Shown one piece after another: positions 49,458 to 62,301 of a stretch of 64,000 bases of DNA (position 1 is its first letter; each line of letters begins with the position of its first letter). The position numbers and the translations under genes are program-made. A model generated the notes under the pieces. The model saw only the letters and a program-made list of their open reading frames with translations. It was not told the origin of the DNA and did no database searches. The DNA is from Augochlora pura (taxonomy: Eukaryota; Arthropoda; Insecta; Hymenoptera; Halictidae): positions 5,394,001 to 5,458,000 of the forward strand of contig NC_135772.1 in the NCBI RefSeq assembly GCF_028453695.1, in the 5' to 3' direction.

Positions 49458-52400
49458 CGCAGGTAGAATGCACGGACTAGTAACTGCTACCGCCGACTAG
49501 TACCGCTGCCCGACCAACTTCCTGGGTGACTACTGCACCGCCTCTTCAACGTACAACGAATACGACGCCTGTTTTACAGTAGAAATTTGATAGTTGTACA
49601 GAAAAGGGAGCTGCAAGCGCACGCGAGTACCAAAGTTTCTGCAATCAACGAAACATTCGATAAAACTTTTCTGTTTCCTTTTTCGAATCAATGAAATCAA
49701 CATCACCGCGTCTCAACTCGAATTCCTTCGTTTGAAAATTATCAAGAGTTATCAAAAATTGTCATACAATGGTAGATGATAAAAGTGTGGTAAACGTGTG
49801 GCTGTTTCAAGTCGATGCGTTTGAATCCTCCGGAGCTCGACGCCCTGACCATTACGCGACCCACACGTACCGAAAAAGGGTGTGTGTGTGTGTTATTTTA
49901 TTCTGGGAGAGGGGGGGGGGGAGCTATTGTGATTTATGATTCGTTTTCCGAAATCCGGAGGTTCCATCCGCAACGCCTATCGAGAAACCGCTCGGAGGTT
50001 GACGCAGCAAATCGGCCTAAAATCGTTATTGGCTTTCCCAATGGCCCACACCAGCAACCTCCCTCTTTTAGCAGCTTCATCTTTGCAGGTTATCTTTCGG
50101 AAAAATTGTACTCTTGGTGATCATCGAACGCAACGCATCTTATTTCGCTATAAATTCCACGCCACTTTTTATAAAAGTTAGAGAGTGGAAGAATCAGTGT
50201 GATTGATCCGAAATGGATTGCGTATAATGAGAGAAAAATGTGTTGCAGCGGTCTTTAGATCGTCGTCCCTCGGTTCGAACGATTTCAGAAATACGGAATA
50301 AACAATGTTGATACTCGGGAAGTTAGTATTAAAGTTATATCAATAATATTTTTTTCTCTTCCATTCTTAGGTTTTTTTGCTTTTATTCGGTTAATTACCG
50401 TTGGATGGATAATCCTTTTGCCTTTTCGATTAAATCCTATACAAGTACCGAGAAACCGCTAACTCTGGCACGAGAATTCGAGAGTGTCGGCAACACCAAA
50501 AACTTTGTAGCTGCATGACCTAAAAACTCAAAACTGCGTCAGAAGATGTTATAGCATCGATCTTTATGCTATCCACAACGTTAATTACTCTGGTTCGACT
50601 CAACGTCGAATCTCGTTTCTGGCATGTCGAACATCGACTGCGAGTAACTTTACGGAAAGATTCCAATTCAACCTTTACACTTTTACTTTACCCCCAACGT
50701 TCCTGCGCAATTTTACTAGGTGCCAGGTTATTGTTTTAATATTCTGTAAACTTTCCTATCGAAAATTACAAATAAACCGTTTAACTCGTTTTTGGACGGC
50801 ATAATTTCTGTAACTTAAAGAATCACGCGTTTGTTGAACAAGCAATCCGATCGTTAGAATTGGTCCGTATTTGTCGTTGTAGAACCATTTGGGCAGGTAC
50901 CGTTGATCGCCAATGTTATTACGTTAACCTGGCTACGCGAACAGGATTCGATCCTTTGTAATGTTTTCAAAAGAAATCGGGCTCTTTGAAACAACTTTTC
51001 GATGGTCCGTCAAGTGAATATAAAACCGGACAAGTTTTTATCGCGTAGGAGAATCGCGTTTAAATTGCTTTTAAAAGAAAAGAGCACGAGCCAATAATTG
51101 CATTAAATAGTTTTCATAGAATAAATTGACCCAACTTTGCCGATAGAAGAAGAGATCAGTGTCAGAATTTCGCAATGAAAGCTGCACATTAATTTTTAGA
51201 ACGACACCCCCCTTTGAGCGCATAATTTCTCAAGCAGAGCCGACGCATCTCGCCCAAGGAACAATTTGTGGGCTGTCCGTCCCGTACAAAGAACTGTTTC
51301 AGCTATTGCCTCGCGCTTATTAGCTCGCGTAATTGCAACCGTACCGTTTGCGTCGTATCGATAGCAAAATGAACAAAAGAAAGAGACGCGCGTATAATTG
51401 TCGGATCAGCGCACAGGTGTGACATTCTCCCAAGTGCAACGATCCAAAACCTAAGCGACGTAAATCGGATTAACTAATAAATTAACGATCTGTGAGAACG
51501 AACTCCTTTGTCATTGCTTGGAACGACGACAGAATATGTGTACATACTTCCTAAATACGATACCATGAATCACGAACGTTTTAATAGGGTTTCTATCGTC
51601 CCGGGATACCATGCGATCGATTAGTAACAGTCAACTAACGTTTTGCCAGCCTATATTTGCCGTGCCATTATGGGCGTCATGCTATTCCAACGAACCTAGA
51701 TAGTATTCCTCTTCGCTACTTTGTTCCATTATTAATTAATTTTATAGAAACAAATGCCGTGGATTGTAGGTAGAAAATTGGCAAGACGAATATTTTCTGA
51801 AAGCAGGCATTAATTGAAACAATTACCTATAGTGTAGGTTGCGCCATCCAGTTGGAAAGTTGCACTCTTGCATTTCTTGAAGAGCTTTTGATGCGGATAG
51901 GGTGGTGGAAGCGGCGGAGGTGGCGGCCCTTTTGATTCCTGTTTACTCATGATGTTCTTTGCTCCCAGTTTAATTCTTGGACATGTATTGTTTGAATCCG
52001 ACTCACTGTTACTAAAGTTTCACTCCCGAATCGATTACGCAACGCGACGATTATATATTGTCTCGCTGGTAGTGGTTACGTTAGAAGCACAATTTAATCA
52101 AATAATCGATCGAATACATTTGTCGTTTGATTCACCGTTGCTTCCTATTTTTTCGTCAAGAGAAAAAGGTTACCTCTCGATGGAACGGTTTAAACGGTTG
52201 AAATACATTGAAATGCGCAACTCCGAAAGTCTTTCACCTATGGAAGATCGACGACTGTATCAATTCATTTAATCCTAACTTTATCGATGCAGCGGCGGAA
52301 AATCGGCGTGCGGCGAGAAAGCGTTTGTCTGATTTATTTGAGACTGTTGAGGCATATTCCATATGCTGTCGCGGAAACAGCTCCAACGAGAAAACACCTG

Positions 52401-54906
52401 AATCTGGATGGACAGTCGCAACGAATCAGACAATAGAAACGAATCGAAATGGACAGGGTTTAGCGCACCTCTCTATCGATGGAAGGAAACACGAGGTACA
52501 TAAATACGAACTTTCGAATCGACGGACGTATTCGCGTAAAACGAGGAACCCTATCTGTATAAAAATGTCACGGGTCACCGAACCGGGCGATGTTAATGCG
52601 ATTGAAATTCATTTGCGACAAAGGAGCAGCCGTCGTCGTGGTTACGACTCGATGAAAAAAAGCCTTTACCGAGAGCCACACCGGAACTCCTGTTCCAGCA
52701 TTGTTTTCATAAAATGTGCCACAGAAAAAGTTGCTTCGAATGGCGCGAAAATTGCTGCCGTCCTATGGACTTTAATAAAAGATTTAACGTTTAGCGACCA
52801 CCATCCCCGCATAAAAGAGAAATTCGCGTTCAAGGCACCCGTAAACTTTTCTTTCGGCTTTAAGGTGGTCGAAAGACACGCCGCCGACCAAGGGAAAGAA
52901 TTTCATAAAATCCGCGGAGATGGTTCGAGACTTTGAAACATAAATTTTCTCCTGCTTTCCAAGATCTCTTTTGGACACGGTACATTTATTCGATCGAATC
53001 TTTGCTATACGACGAACCTGGTATATGGCGACAACGAAAAGATATATATATGCATGAAAAATAGATTTTACGTAGAAGAAGAATGTGCTTATAATATGGT
53101 GTTTTAATTGGTCGATTCACGGCAACCGGCTGCTTCACTATCCTCTACGTTGACATAAAGATTCGCAGTTATCGAAACGATTGAATTTTCCATCGTCCAT
53201 TTCTTGATACGAAAATCGAGAAAGTTTGCGATAGGTTTCATAACCGTTTTAGAAATTTCTATAGGGCAACGGTAAACGAGTTTCCTTATATTCACAGGTT
53301 CTCGCACGCCGCTTCCAAAGTCTGAAATCTCAAGGGAAATAACTGTTCCGTGTTTAACATCGCTTTTCGGGATTAAGTGGCATTCGAAGGCCGCGTCGTT
53401 TTACGCGTTCGAATACATTCGATGGAAGCGTTCGAATACACATGTATACGTATGTTTTGGGAAAACGGCTCGAGCGAAGAAAGAAAAGAGAAAGAGTACA
53501 TCGTATTGTAGCGATCTAAAATAATTTGTGTTCCAAGAAAAGGATTCGCCGTTGATTTCGTCCCGTTAGCGAATCGCGTTGAACAAGGTCCGAAAAATAA
53601 ATGAAAAATTCCCAGTACTCTGGTAAAACTTTTGAAGCAGTAAATTCTCGGACGATCGTCTCGCGTTCCGTTTCGTGTTACGCGAAAAACGGGGCCACCG
53701 TGCAGCCGCGGTAAAAATCTCACGAGCAACCACCGCGTAACACTTTATCACGAGTCCTCCGGGATACCAGTCGAGTTTGTTTCGTTCGGCGGTGTTGGTT
53801 TGCCAAAAGCGGCAAAGGGTAAAGTTCAATTCCACTTGGTAGACCGCCCGTCGCGATGAAAGTCCATCAAACAACACGGGCGGTGAATTAGCGTCGCGAC
53901 ATCGCAGCTGGCTGCGTGCAGCGCGCAACGGGCGGCGCAGAAAATGTAATTCCTCTTCGATGATTCCTCTGAAATCCTTGCTATTTCCATAGACAGCCGC
54001 GCGTCCTCGTCGTCGACGATTCCGCGCGAACGTCGCGTGCTGCTCCCAATCGGCAATTGGACAACAAACTCGACTTTGCGGTTTTTCCGATTCGCGCATC
54101 GACCCGGTTGATCCTGCGGAACAATCTTTCTGTGGCACGCAGCGCGGATGCGGGAGCGACTGCTGCGCGTCCTAATTTTGCTTACGACTCGATCCGCTTT
54201 CTATCCGCGTCTCCGCATTTTCCCTACGACCCTTTCATTACCTCGCTTTCCATTTCGCCGCGTCCACGCGTTTACATCTCGGACTGTGTGATCTCGAGCC
54301 GTCGTTTGCAGCGGTCGATTCTTTCTTTCCATTTTCTTCTTATCTTAAAACTGTCTTCTCCACCCGAAAGGTCGATCGTAACTGGATTTCGGCAGGCTTT
54401 AATTCGTACCTCCCTCTCTCAAACCATTATGGAGGAACCAACTTTTCTCCTATGTCCTTTGCTAACTCTCTTCACCGATACGGTTTCCTTGCTTAATTTA
54501 CATTCAGCCTGTATTTTCTAAAGGTCTTCTGCCGCTTCCGTTTTCCTTTTCTTCTTTTTACGTCACAGACTTTTTTTTATACGGCTTCCAGCACTCTATA
54601 CTTTCTCCTCTGTTCTTTCTTTATTAATTATTTCGTTATTTTTCGTAAATTCCTTTTCTCCAGCGGTACGATCGCTTCCTTAAATTCATGGTGAAACGTT
54701 AGAAACAGAAGTTACATTTTACCGTATATTTTCGATCAGCAATTTGCAACCGACTGCAGGGGAGACTGCAAGACGAACGTACGTTACGTGTGAAACAAGT
54801 TTGTTAATCCGAGAAACTGATCGCTTTAAATCGGGACAACGAAAAAAGGAAATTATACAAACCGACGCGACGGAAAAAGGTAAGAGAAAGGGAGTCCTCG
54901 CTCGAT

Positions 54907-54934
54907 GCGACGACGACGACGACGACGACGACGA
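54907..54934. repeat. (CGA)n microsatellite
   Basis: About nine tandem CGA units. Confidence 0.85.
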
Positions 54935-56316
54935 TGAAGCGTTGCCCTTCGACGATGGGGATACGTCACGATCGAGGAAGTGCACTTGACGCGCGGCCAC
55001 TCGCTTCGGGAGTCACGTATACCACGCGAACCATTAATTCACCGAGGCCTATTAAATGGTGGCTATACGCGACGGGCCAAGGAACGGAGGGCAGAGAATG
55101 GGAGCAGAGGGAGCGAGGGAAATGCTAATAAGGAGAAAGATAAAAGAGGAACGATTGGCGAGGGCCCGTAAAATCCGAAATTGGATCTGCAATCATTCAT
55201 TCCCAGTCGCATTGCTTCGATACGAGAGGGGGCGAACCTTTCGAATGATGCGGTAACGCGTGATCGTCTAACTAATCGGTTACGGTGACCATGATGCATC
55301 TCGATTAAAAACTGTTAAAACCCTTTTTTTTTATAAGAAGAAGTAATAATTGATAAGCTTATAAATCGGTCTAGGGTACTCGCATCGTTAGAACATGTAA
55401 CGATACAACTCCGAAATCCGTTCGAGATACTCGCTCCCATTGATTGCTGACGCGCTCCCATCGAACGCAACGGAGAGCGTTTCGAGCACTACTTAAATTA
55501 AAAATCAATCGGAGAATACTCGACTGATCGTTAACTTTTAATCTCGTATACCTTAATAGCTTTTTACTCGGCACTTGGTATTTGTTGCAATCGCAAAATC
55601 AAATAGAACTCGTTATAGTACGAAAGCTCAAGATCGTTTTCGTATTCCGATAAAGAAGCGGAATATTGGAAAACTAACTGTTACAACTGTATGTTCTGTT
55701 CGATTTCTCTCCCCGCTGTGAAAAATATGCGCCGCGCATTAATACAAGAGAAATAGTAAAGTATGCGTTTCTTACTAATTTGATGGTTGAATTTTCTATG
55801 GCGAGTTTACTCTAACGATAATGTCTTGGATCATGCTAGAATGAAATGTGTATTGCGTTGAAAGAAAACTAGTATATTACAATACTAGTGACGAAAGTAA
55901 TATTGTAATCTTTGGAATAAAAATGATGGTACAATGTTACTTTTCTAAATACGAATCCAATGCAGTGATTTATTTTTGGCAATGCTGTGTAATGTCGTCA
56001 TTGGACAGGATTAATTTAGCGTGCGAATAATTCAGCAATATTACGATGGTTTTATATGTCACTGCTCTCGCTACTTTAATAACCGCGTAATGCAGCTGTT
56101 TTGGTTTATAAGGTCGATACCGTAACTGACCCGAAATTAAGGACAGAATTTCGCATATGTGGATGCAATGTGGGGCAGCTATGCAGCACTGGCTTGTTCG
56201 CCCATCAGTCGAACGTTGAACAGAAACAACGGTTCAATTCTCGATTCGTACGGGATCCGGTTCGATAAGAGAATCCATCGTCGACTTGGGTACAATATTC
56301 CGGCAAGAAAATACTG

Positions 56317-56337
56317 ACAAACAAACAAACAAACAAA
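56317..56337. repeat. (ACAA)n tetranucleotide repeat
   Basis: Five tandem four-base units. Confidence 0.85.
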
Positions 56338-57204
56338 TACTGGAGCAACCATTACTGTACTCGTATCAACTCGAATCCAACCAACGACACGCTACTCCGC
56401 GCGTATTTTAATACGTCTATGCTAAAATAACAAACGAATTCGTAAAGCGTTTCGCGTGGTAGACGGATCGTCGTAAACCAATGTCAGCTGTTCGTAGAGA
56501 AGTCGGGAGATGAAAACAACCGAGATTCGCTAAAATTTCGCAGCCCTGAATGATAACGCGAACTAAATAAATATGTAGCAAACTAAATAAACACGCAACA
56601 GTTGCGCGACAAGCATGCAACAAAAATAAAATTTGTCGTCTTAAATTTGCGATCGTTACTCCGTATACGATTGTATTCGGCGATATATTCCCTCGTTTCT
56701 CTTTCCGTCGATGGAAACGTCGAAAGGAAATTGACATTTTTATGTCGCAGATCAAAGAACAAATTCGATCGGCAAAGGATACGCGCGTCAGCGAACTATA
56801 GCATTCGTTGTTTCTTCGAATAAGGAAATCGCGACGTATATATTAGTTTTCGTCGACTAAGAAAAGCAGAACGCGTTATCATCCCGTCGATAGAAAATCG
56901 GATTCGTCAGCCAACCTTCCCGACCCGTTTAACAACAAAATCCTGCTGTTGCGTACAGTCCAGGGGAAAGGCTTGATTTTACCGACCTACATTTTCTCCG
57001 TCGGAATTAAATCAAATTCCAGACTCGCTTTAAGCGAAATCCGTCTGCCGTGGTCGAAAGGGGTAATGGGGGGGTATCTTTCCTCGCCCAAGGGTACACA
57101 GAGAGATAATATTTGCACGATTTTTCTACCATGTTCGTCAAAGTAGAATTCGATTCGATCAATGGCACTGCTTTATACAAAATTGTTTGTCCCTTTCCTT
57201 TGAA

Positions 57205-57222
57205 CTATATATATATATATAA
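57205..57222. repeat. (TA)n microsatellite
   Basis: Nine TA dinucleotides. Confidence 0.8.
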
Positions 57223-57639
57223 TTTCAAGTTTTCTACTCAAACGTAACGATAATTTATCGTAACATCGGTAATAATACAACGCAACGAATAAACGACCGT
57301 ATTAACGAGCAACAGAATATATATGGGAAATATTCTGCAATTGTTAAACGTTATCGGACTGGATATAAAGTGGCGTCATAAATTTTCTCGAATTATTACA
57401 TCGCAGAAACGCGCAGACGGAACAACGAGCAGTAGTTTCGTCCATGCAATTGGTCGTGAAAGTCGGTGAAAGCCAAGAATTTGAATAGGATATTCTTTCG
57501 AAGGACTCGCCCACGCCGATTTCCGTTTGATCCGGAAGGAAGCATCGACGAGGCGCGAAGAACGAAAACCTACGTACGGAGTCAGACGTACGGAACCGCA
57601 CAACTTGGCGCAAAGTCGCGCGTCCATCTCGCGCCTCCG

Positions 57640-58110
57640 TCCGATTCAGCACTCACACGTTAATTGACGGTGTTCGATAAATTGAAATCGGTTTGGTTCG
57701 AAATCGCGACTGTTTAGAGTGAGGCGGGTCGAACGATTCGCAGGATTTTGCGCGACGGTCAAGCTCGCCGTCGACGACGCGGAACCGCGACCGGCACTGA
57801 GCAATGGTTGCGGCCGCGCGACGAGCTTTCGAACGCGAAGATGATTTCGGCGCGAGCAGCCGCGCGCACGTAAAACGCGAAACTTCCTCGGCGGAGGAAC
57901 AGACGACTCCACGTGTCTCGGCTCTGCTCGCGGTGCGACTCGAAAGCTCGAAAGCTCGCCTTGAAAGCCGCGCAAGCGTGCCACCGAACGAGTTGGCGGA
58001 AGCCAATCCGCGGAAGCCTCTCTCTAGCGGCTCCAGCCGAGGATCAAGAGGGAAACGCTCGCGGAACGACGCGCACCGTGTTCCACCACTGAAATTTAGC
58101 CGTTCTTTTA
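57640..58110. promoter_or_regulatory. CG-dense block, possible promoter or first exon
   Basis: This is among the most CG-dense parts of the window. Overlapping frames are open on both strands, including one with an ATG at 57804 that runs to 58352 (182 codons). High GC lowers stop frequency, so open frames are expected here and no domain is recognised. Its composition resembles the candidate first-exon region near 35 kb. Confidence 0.2.
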
Positions 58111-60062
58111 AGAAAAAAAACGTTGAACAAATTGTAAATCCAAATTCTAATCTTCGGACGACGACGTTTCTCAGTTTTAAAACCGTATCGAAGTATGTAA
58201 TTACAAGAAACGGATATTCGACGTTTCAAAGTTGTCAAGGTATGGAGACCCCAGGGTTCCCCCGCGCTGTTTTCATCTCTGCCCAGCGTGTTTGTGTTTT
58301 GTTTTCACATGGTCAGATTGCACTTGCCGCAGTTTGTAGGCGAGGACATTGATCGAACGATGCGCGTTTTGGTTTTGGCCCACTTTGGTGGCTCGTGTTT
58401 CAGTCGGTGGTCACGGAAAAACCAGCGAGCGCGCGCGCACGCGTGTGTGTCGTTACCGTATCATTAACAGAATTTTTACCGACCACCTTCGGCTGGAATA
58501 CAACCCCCTAAATGTCTCGTCATTGGCCCTCTGTCCTGCACCTGCACACACGACGAGTGGCAGGACGAGCCTTGTTCCGATTCGATGACAGTCATCGTCT
58601 CCAGAATGCTGCAGCAGCGCGTGTCAACGTTGTTGCCTGCTTCCATTGCATTGTATTTCTGCAGACTACGGATATCCTCCCGTAAACGACACACGTTTAA
58701 ATAGGGAGCAGAACTTTGAACCGAACGTCGTTTAATCATTTGTCAAGAATCTTGTATCGTACGTGGACGCCCAGAGCATGTTGCGATACGCAAATGTAGA
58801 CATGGAAAGCGTTCGCTCTGTAAACTGGTTCAAACAGTCGTCGGGTGTATTTATTCGGTTGTTAAAATGCAATCAAGCGACACGCTATAATAGCTGTGAT
58901 CGGCATTTGGAGAACATTTGCGCGCGAGTTAACCGAAAGCGTCCGGTAATCTCCCCAAAGTTTACCTATTCTAAAGAAAACTTTGGATGTACAACGTCTT
59001 CCGAAGAGCAGCAAGGCTACACAATGCACCGCTGCGCTCGAGTAATCTGCTATTACCAATTCAAATGGAAACTACCATGGGATTCTATTAGAAACCGTTG
59101 CAAACGCTATCGTTGCCAAAATATCCGGGAGACACGACGCAAACACCGGTTACACGACGCCGCGGAAGATCCCCTACGTGACATATCGAGCTCGTAAGTA
59201 GGTGATCGATGCGCTCGTTTTATCAAGAATGTTATTATATGGTAGATGTATGTACCGGGTTGGTGAAAACAGGAGATGACCGACTTGTTTCGTTGCGCGT
59301 GTCCTACTCAAACGTTTACGATATCTAAAGTTTCTTGACTTTTGTCAAATCTATAGACACGCGTTCGTTATCCAATTCGATCAAGGTTGCATCCGCGAGA
59401 ACGGTGCGGATGGTACGCAAAATTTCTTTAGCACAACATATTTTGTACGAACCGATGCAAACATTCTCGATATCGATATCAAATTCGCTGCTACGAAAGA
59501 TTCTAAAGTCGCAGACGGTGCATGGATGGAACGCATCTTCCGAATACACGAAACTCCAAGTACAATAACGACGGCAGCTGCTGCTGGCTGATCGAATGCG
59601 ACAGAATCTACGACGCACGCTTCGACGCGGCGCGGCGGTGCACCGAACAACGCATCGCGTCGAACGAGAGCCAAGAATTTATTCATCTCTCGCGACGTTC
59701 GCCTATTGTATCAGCGCCAAGAAAAGCGACCGTGAAATAAATACAGCTTCGAAACGTATCAACGAACAACCAAGAGCATTTTTATTGAGAAAACAATGTA
59801 CAATATAATATTGTAGAATTTCAAAGCGAACTATTTTCGTTAATTCCGAAAAATTCAGAAAATTGTTTCGGACGTGGATTTTCTGCGGTTAACCAGTTTC
59901 TACAAAGTTAATTACCATTTCTAATATACTATTGTTCGCAAGTAACACGATCGAACCAGTTTGAAAAGTTTCCGCTACGCATTGTACAAACGCGGTGTTG
60001 CTCGCTACTCGCTCGACTTATCCGGACGTCGACGAACGGACAAGCAGAGAATTCCTGCGTCT

Positions 60063-60200
60063 TTAACCCTTTGACTATCGTTGACGTCTAAAGGCGCTTG
60101 AAAAACTTGCGCGCGCGATGCCACAGCACCCTATAGGCGCTTAACCTAGTTCGGTCCACTGACACAAGAGCCGCCGATAGACGCCCGGAAAATTTTATCG
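60063..60200 (+). mobile_element. Possible piggyBac-like MITE end
   Basis: TTAA followed by CCCTTTGACTATCG has the form of a piggyBac-family end: a TTAA target with an inverted repeat starting CCC. The next ~130 bases carry repeated GGCGCTT and GACGCC motifs, as in some non-autonomous elements of this class. No matching right end (AGGG-TTAA with complementary bases) was found nearby. The AGGGTTAA near 61729 does not match well beyond the first bases. Confidence 0.25.
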
Positions 60201-61345
60201 ATCGGGGAAAGCTTAATATGTTAACGTTCAAATTTTAGTATGCACATTCAGAGACGAAACGCAGAATACAAAGAACCCGAAACGGTATCGTTTTAACGCA
60301 GCCTCGGTCATTTCGGAGTAGCTTCTGAGAAATGCGCGTCGCGAGTCAATTTCTACCGCATAGTACGGCAAGTAGCATATGACTTGGAGCGCAAACGGTC
60401 ACAATCTGAGCTGGTCGAATCCTCAATTTTTCGAATCGATGCGATCGTTCTCGAAGCGATTAATTCCATTTTCAGCGAGCGAATCCGAACGGACTTATAA
60501 ATTTTGCCGCTTTAGCGAATTAGATTCGAGTTGGTAGGTCCCTTTGTGCGCCTTCAGCCTCTGCCATTATCGACCCGTCACTGCACGAAACCCGCCGCTT
60601 AAACGACTCGACCAGGAAATTTAGGTATCGCTGCCGGTGCATGCGGTCGCGAAAAGGGCATAGTCCCCGGGGTGCATCGATCTTTCGAGTTTCGAAAGGA
60701 CCGGCAATAAGGAAATTTACGGAGGAAGTTCTCTTCCTATCGCGAAGACACGATGACAGCTGAAGCTTATCAGCTTCGATACAGGGTTGATCGCGCAAGG
60801 TTCGGTGTACGCGCGACGTTACAATTTGAGCGGTAACGTATCGTGTTCCACGTATGTAGTATGACACCGTACGCGCCGAAGAACATAATCGGAAGTCGGA
60901 ACAAAAACACATCGATCGCTGCCCGATCGATCACGGGGAAACATTTATGTCGTTGATATAACCGCGTCGAGATTTTATCGTAACACGAAACCAGCAGGAG
61001 TAACACATTTTTTAGACAGTCTGTATAAGTAACCGAATCTCCGTTAATTAAAACGGACAGAACTCGTCAACTTTCCAAAGGACGATCGAGTATTTGAAAG
61101 ATTACGACGAGCTTTCGTTAGAAATTATTTTCATTAGAAGATAATTCTACCCATTCTCGAGACCTAACCGCGTCTCGATTTCCGTCGGCTTACCATTGCC
61201 TCGACCCACTCGGTATACTCGTTTTCGTGCTCCTATATCTATCTCTACCCATCCGACCCTTGAATTAAATTACACCCGAGGAGCAGAAGACTCGAAACCG
61301 CAACCAGACTAAGGGGCGACCACAGCGGAGCCGTCGTCGTGTCAA

Positions 61346-61374
61346 TTCGTTTCGTTTCGTTTCGTTTCGTTTCG
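61346..61374. repeat. (TTCGT)n pentanucleotide repeat
   Basis: Five to six tandem TTCGT units. Confidence 0.85.
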
Positions 61375-62249
61375 CACTCCTCCTCGTCTTGCCTGCTTTT
61401 TTCTCAACTCTTTATCCGTATCTCTTTATTTGTTATATCTTGGCTGACAAAGTAGTCGAGGATTAAAAATTCGGCGAGGAATGTAACATGGATCCATCCG
61501 AGATCATCTTATTTTTAACTCGTACAACATCCTCAACGTATATAATTCTATACTTGTTATTATAAGTCTCCGTGCTGCTCCGTACGGTATTTGTTATTTT
61601 CTTGCAAGCATTTTTCAACAACTCGAAAGAGACACGTATCGGCGTTTCATCTTGTATACGACGAGTTCGTTGTTCCTGTAGGTCGGAAGTAGAAGGGTGA
61701 GGCGAGGAATCGTGCGCAAAACTGTCTAGGGTTAACGAAATGGGTATCGACAAAAAACAAGAAACGAGTCGCTCGGATACTTTAGTACCGCGTCGAAGCA
61801 AAGTGGGTGGGTCGAATAAAAGGGCGCCTGGAGGCTTACGAATCTCGCGACGAGACCCCGGATCTATCTTCCACGGGGTAGATACGAAATTAGGGCTTTT
61901 ACGCGAAAAATATTTACTACGAAATCAGTGTCTGCGAATCTCTTCAAGAATCTCCTACTTCCATTTTCGATCATAAGATGCGCGAATATTTTCAAACGGG
62001 TAACTTTGTAGTCGACAAATATTTTCCACGAATAACGAAGGAACTCGTTGAGAGTACGCGAAAGAAAGATATAATAGTATTTATCTAAGAAAATGATTAA
62101 TTTTCGCGACGATTCGGATGCCGAGAATCTGCCTCGGAAACCATCTTCAATTAGACCTCGTCGTTTAGAAGCCTAAGGGTAGGATTTACTTTGCTCACCG
62201 ACTAAACGGTCGAATCAAGGCATTGGATTGCTTCCTGCTCGAAGCGGCT

Positions 62250-62301
62250 AAGAGAGAGAGCGAGAGGGAGAGGGAGAGGGAGAGAGACAGAGAGAGAGAA
62301 A
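62250..62301. repeat. GA-rich microsatellite
   Basis: (GA)n interrupted by GGGA and GACA units over about 50 bases. Confidence 0.85.

Larger units (their letters stand above)
49460..57600. other. Non-coding stretch with GC-rich block at 53.6-55.2 kb
   Basis: No supportable gene. The longest frame (52208-52936) has no ATG in its first 118 codons and no recognised domain. The 53.6-55.2 kb part is GC- and CG-rich and carries long chance frames on both strands; it may be regulatory. Confidence 0.4.

Noticed and set aside
54106..54117. Twelve bases, GGTTGATCCTGC, matching the start of 18S rRNA
   Set aside because: The match ends after twelve bases and the following sequence is unlike 18S rRNA; it is chance.
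59252..59280. CCGGGTTGGTGAAAAC, similar to a mariner inverted repeat
   Set aside because: Only partial similarity and no transposase trace or partner repeat.
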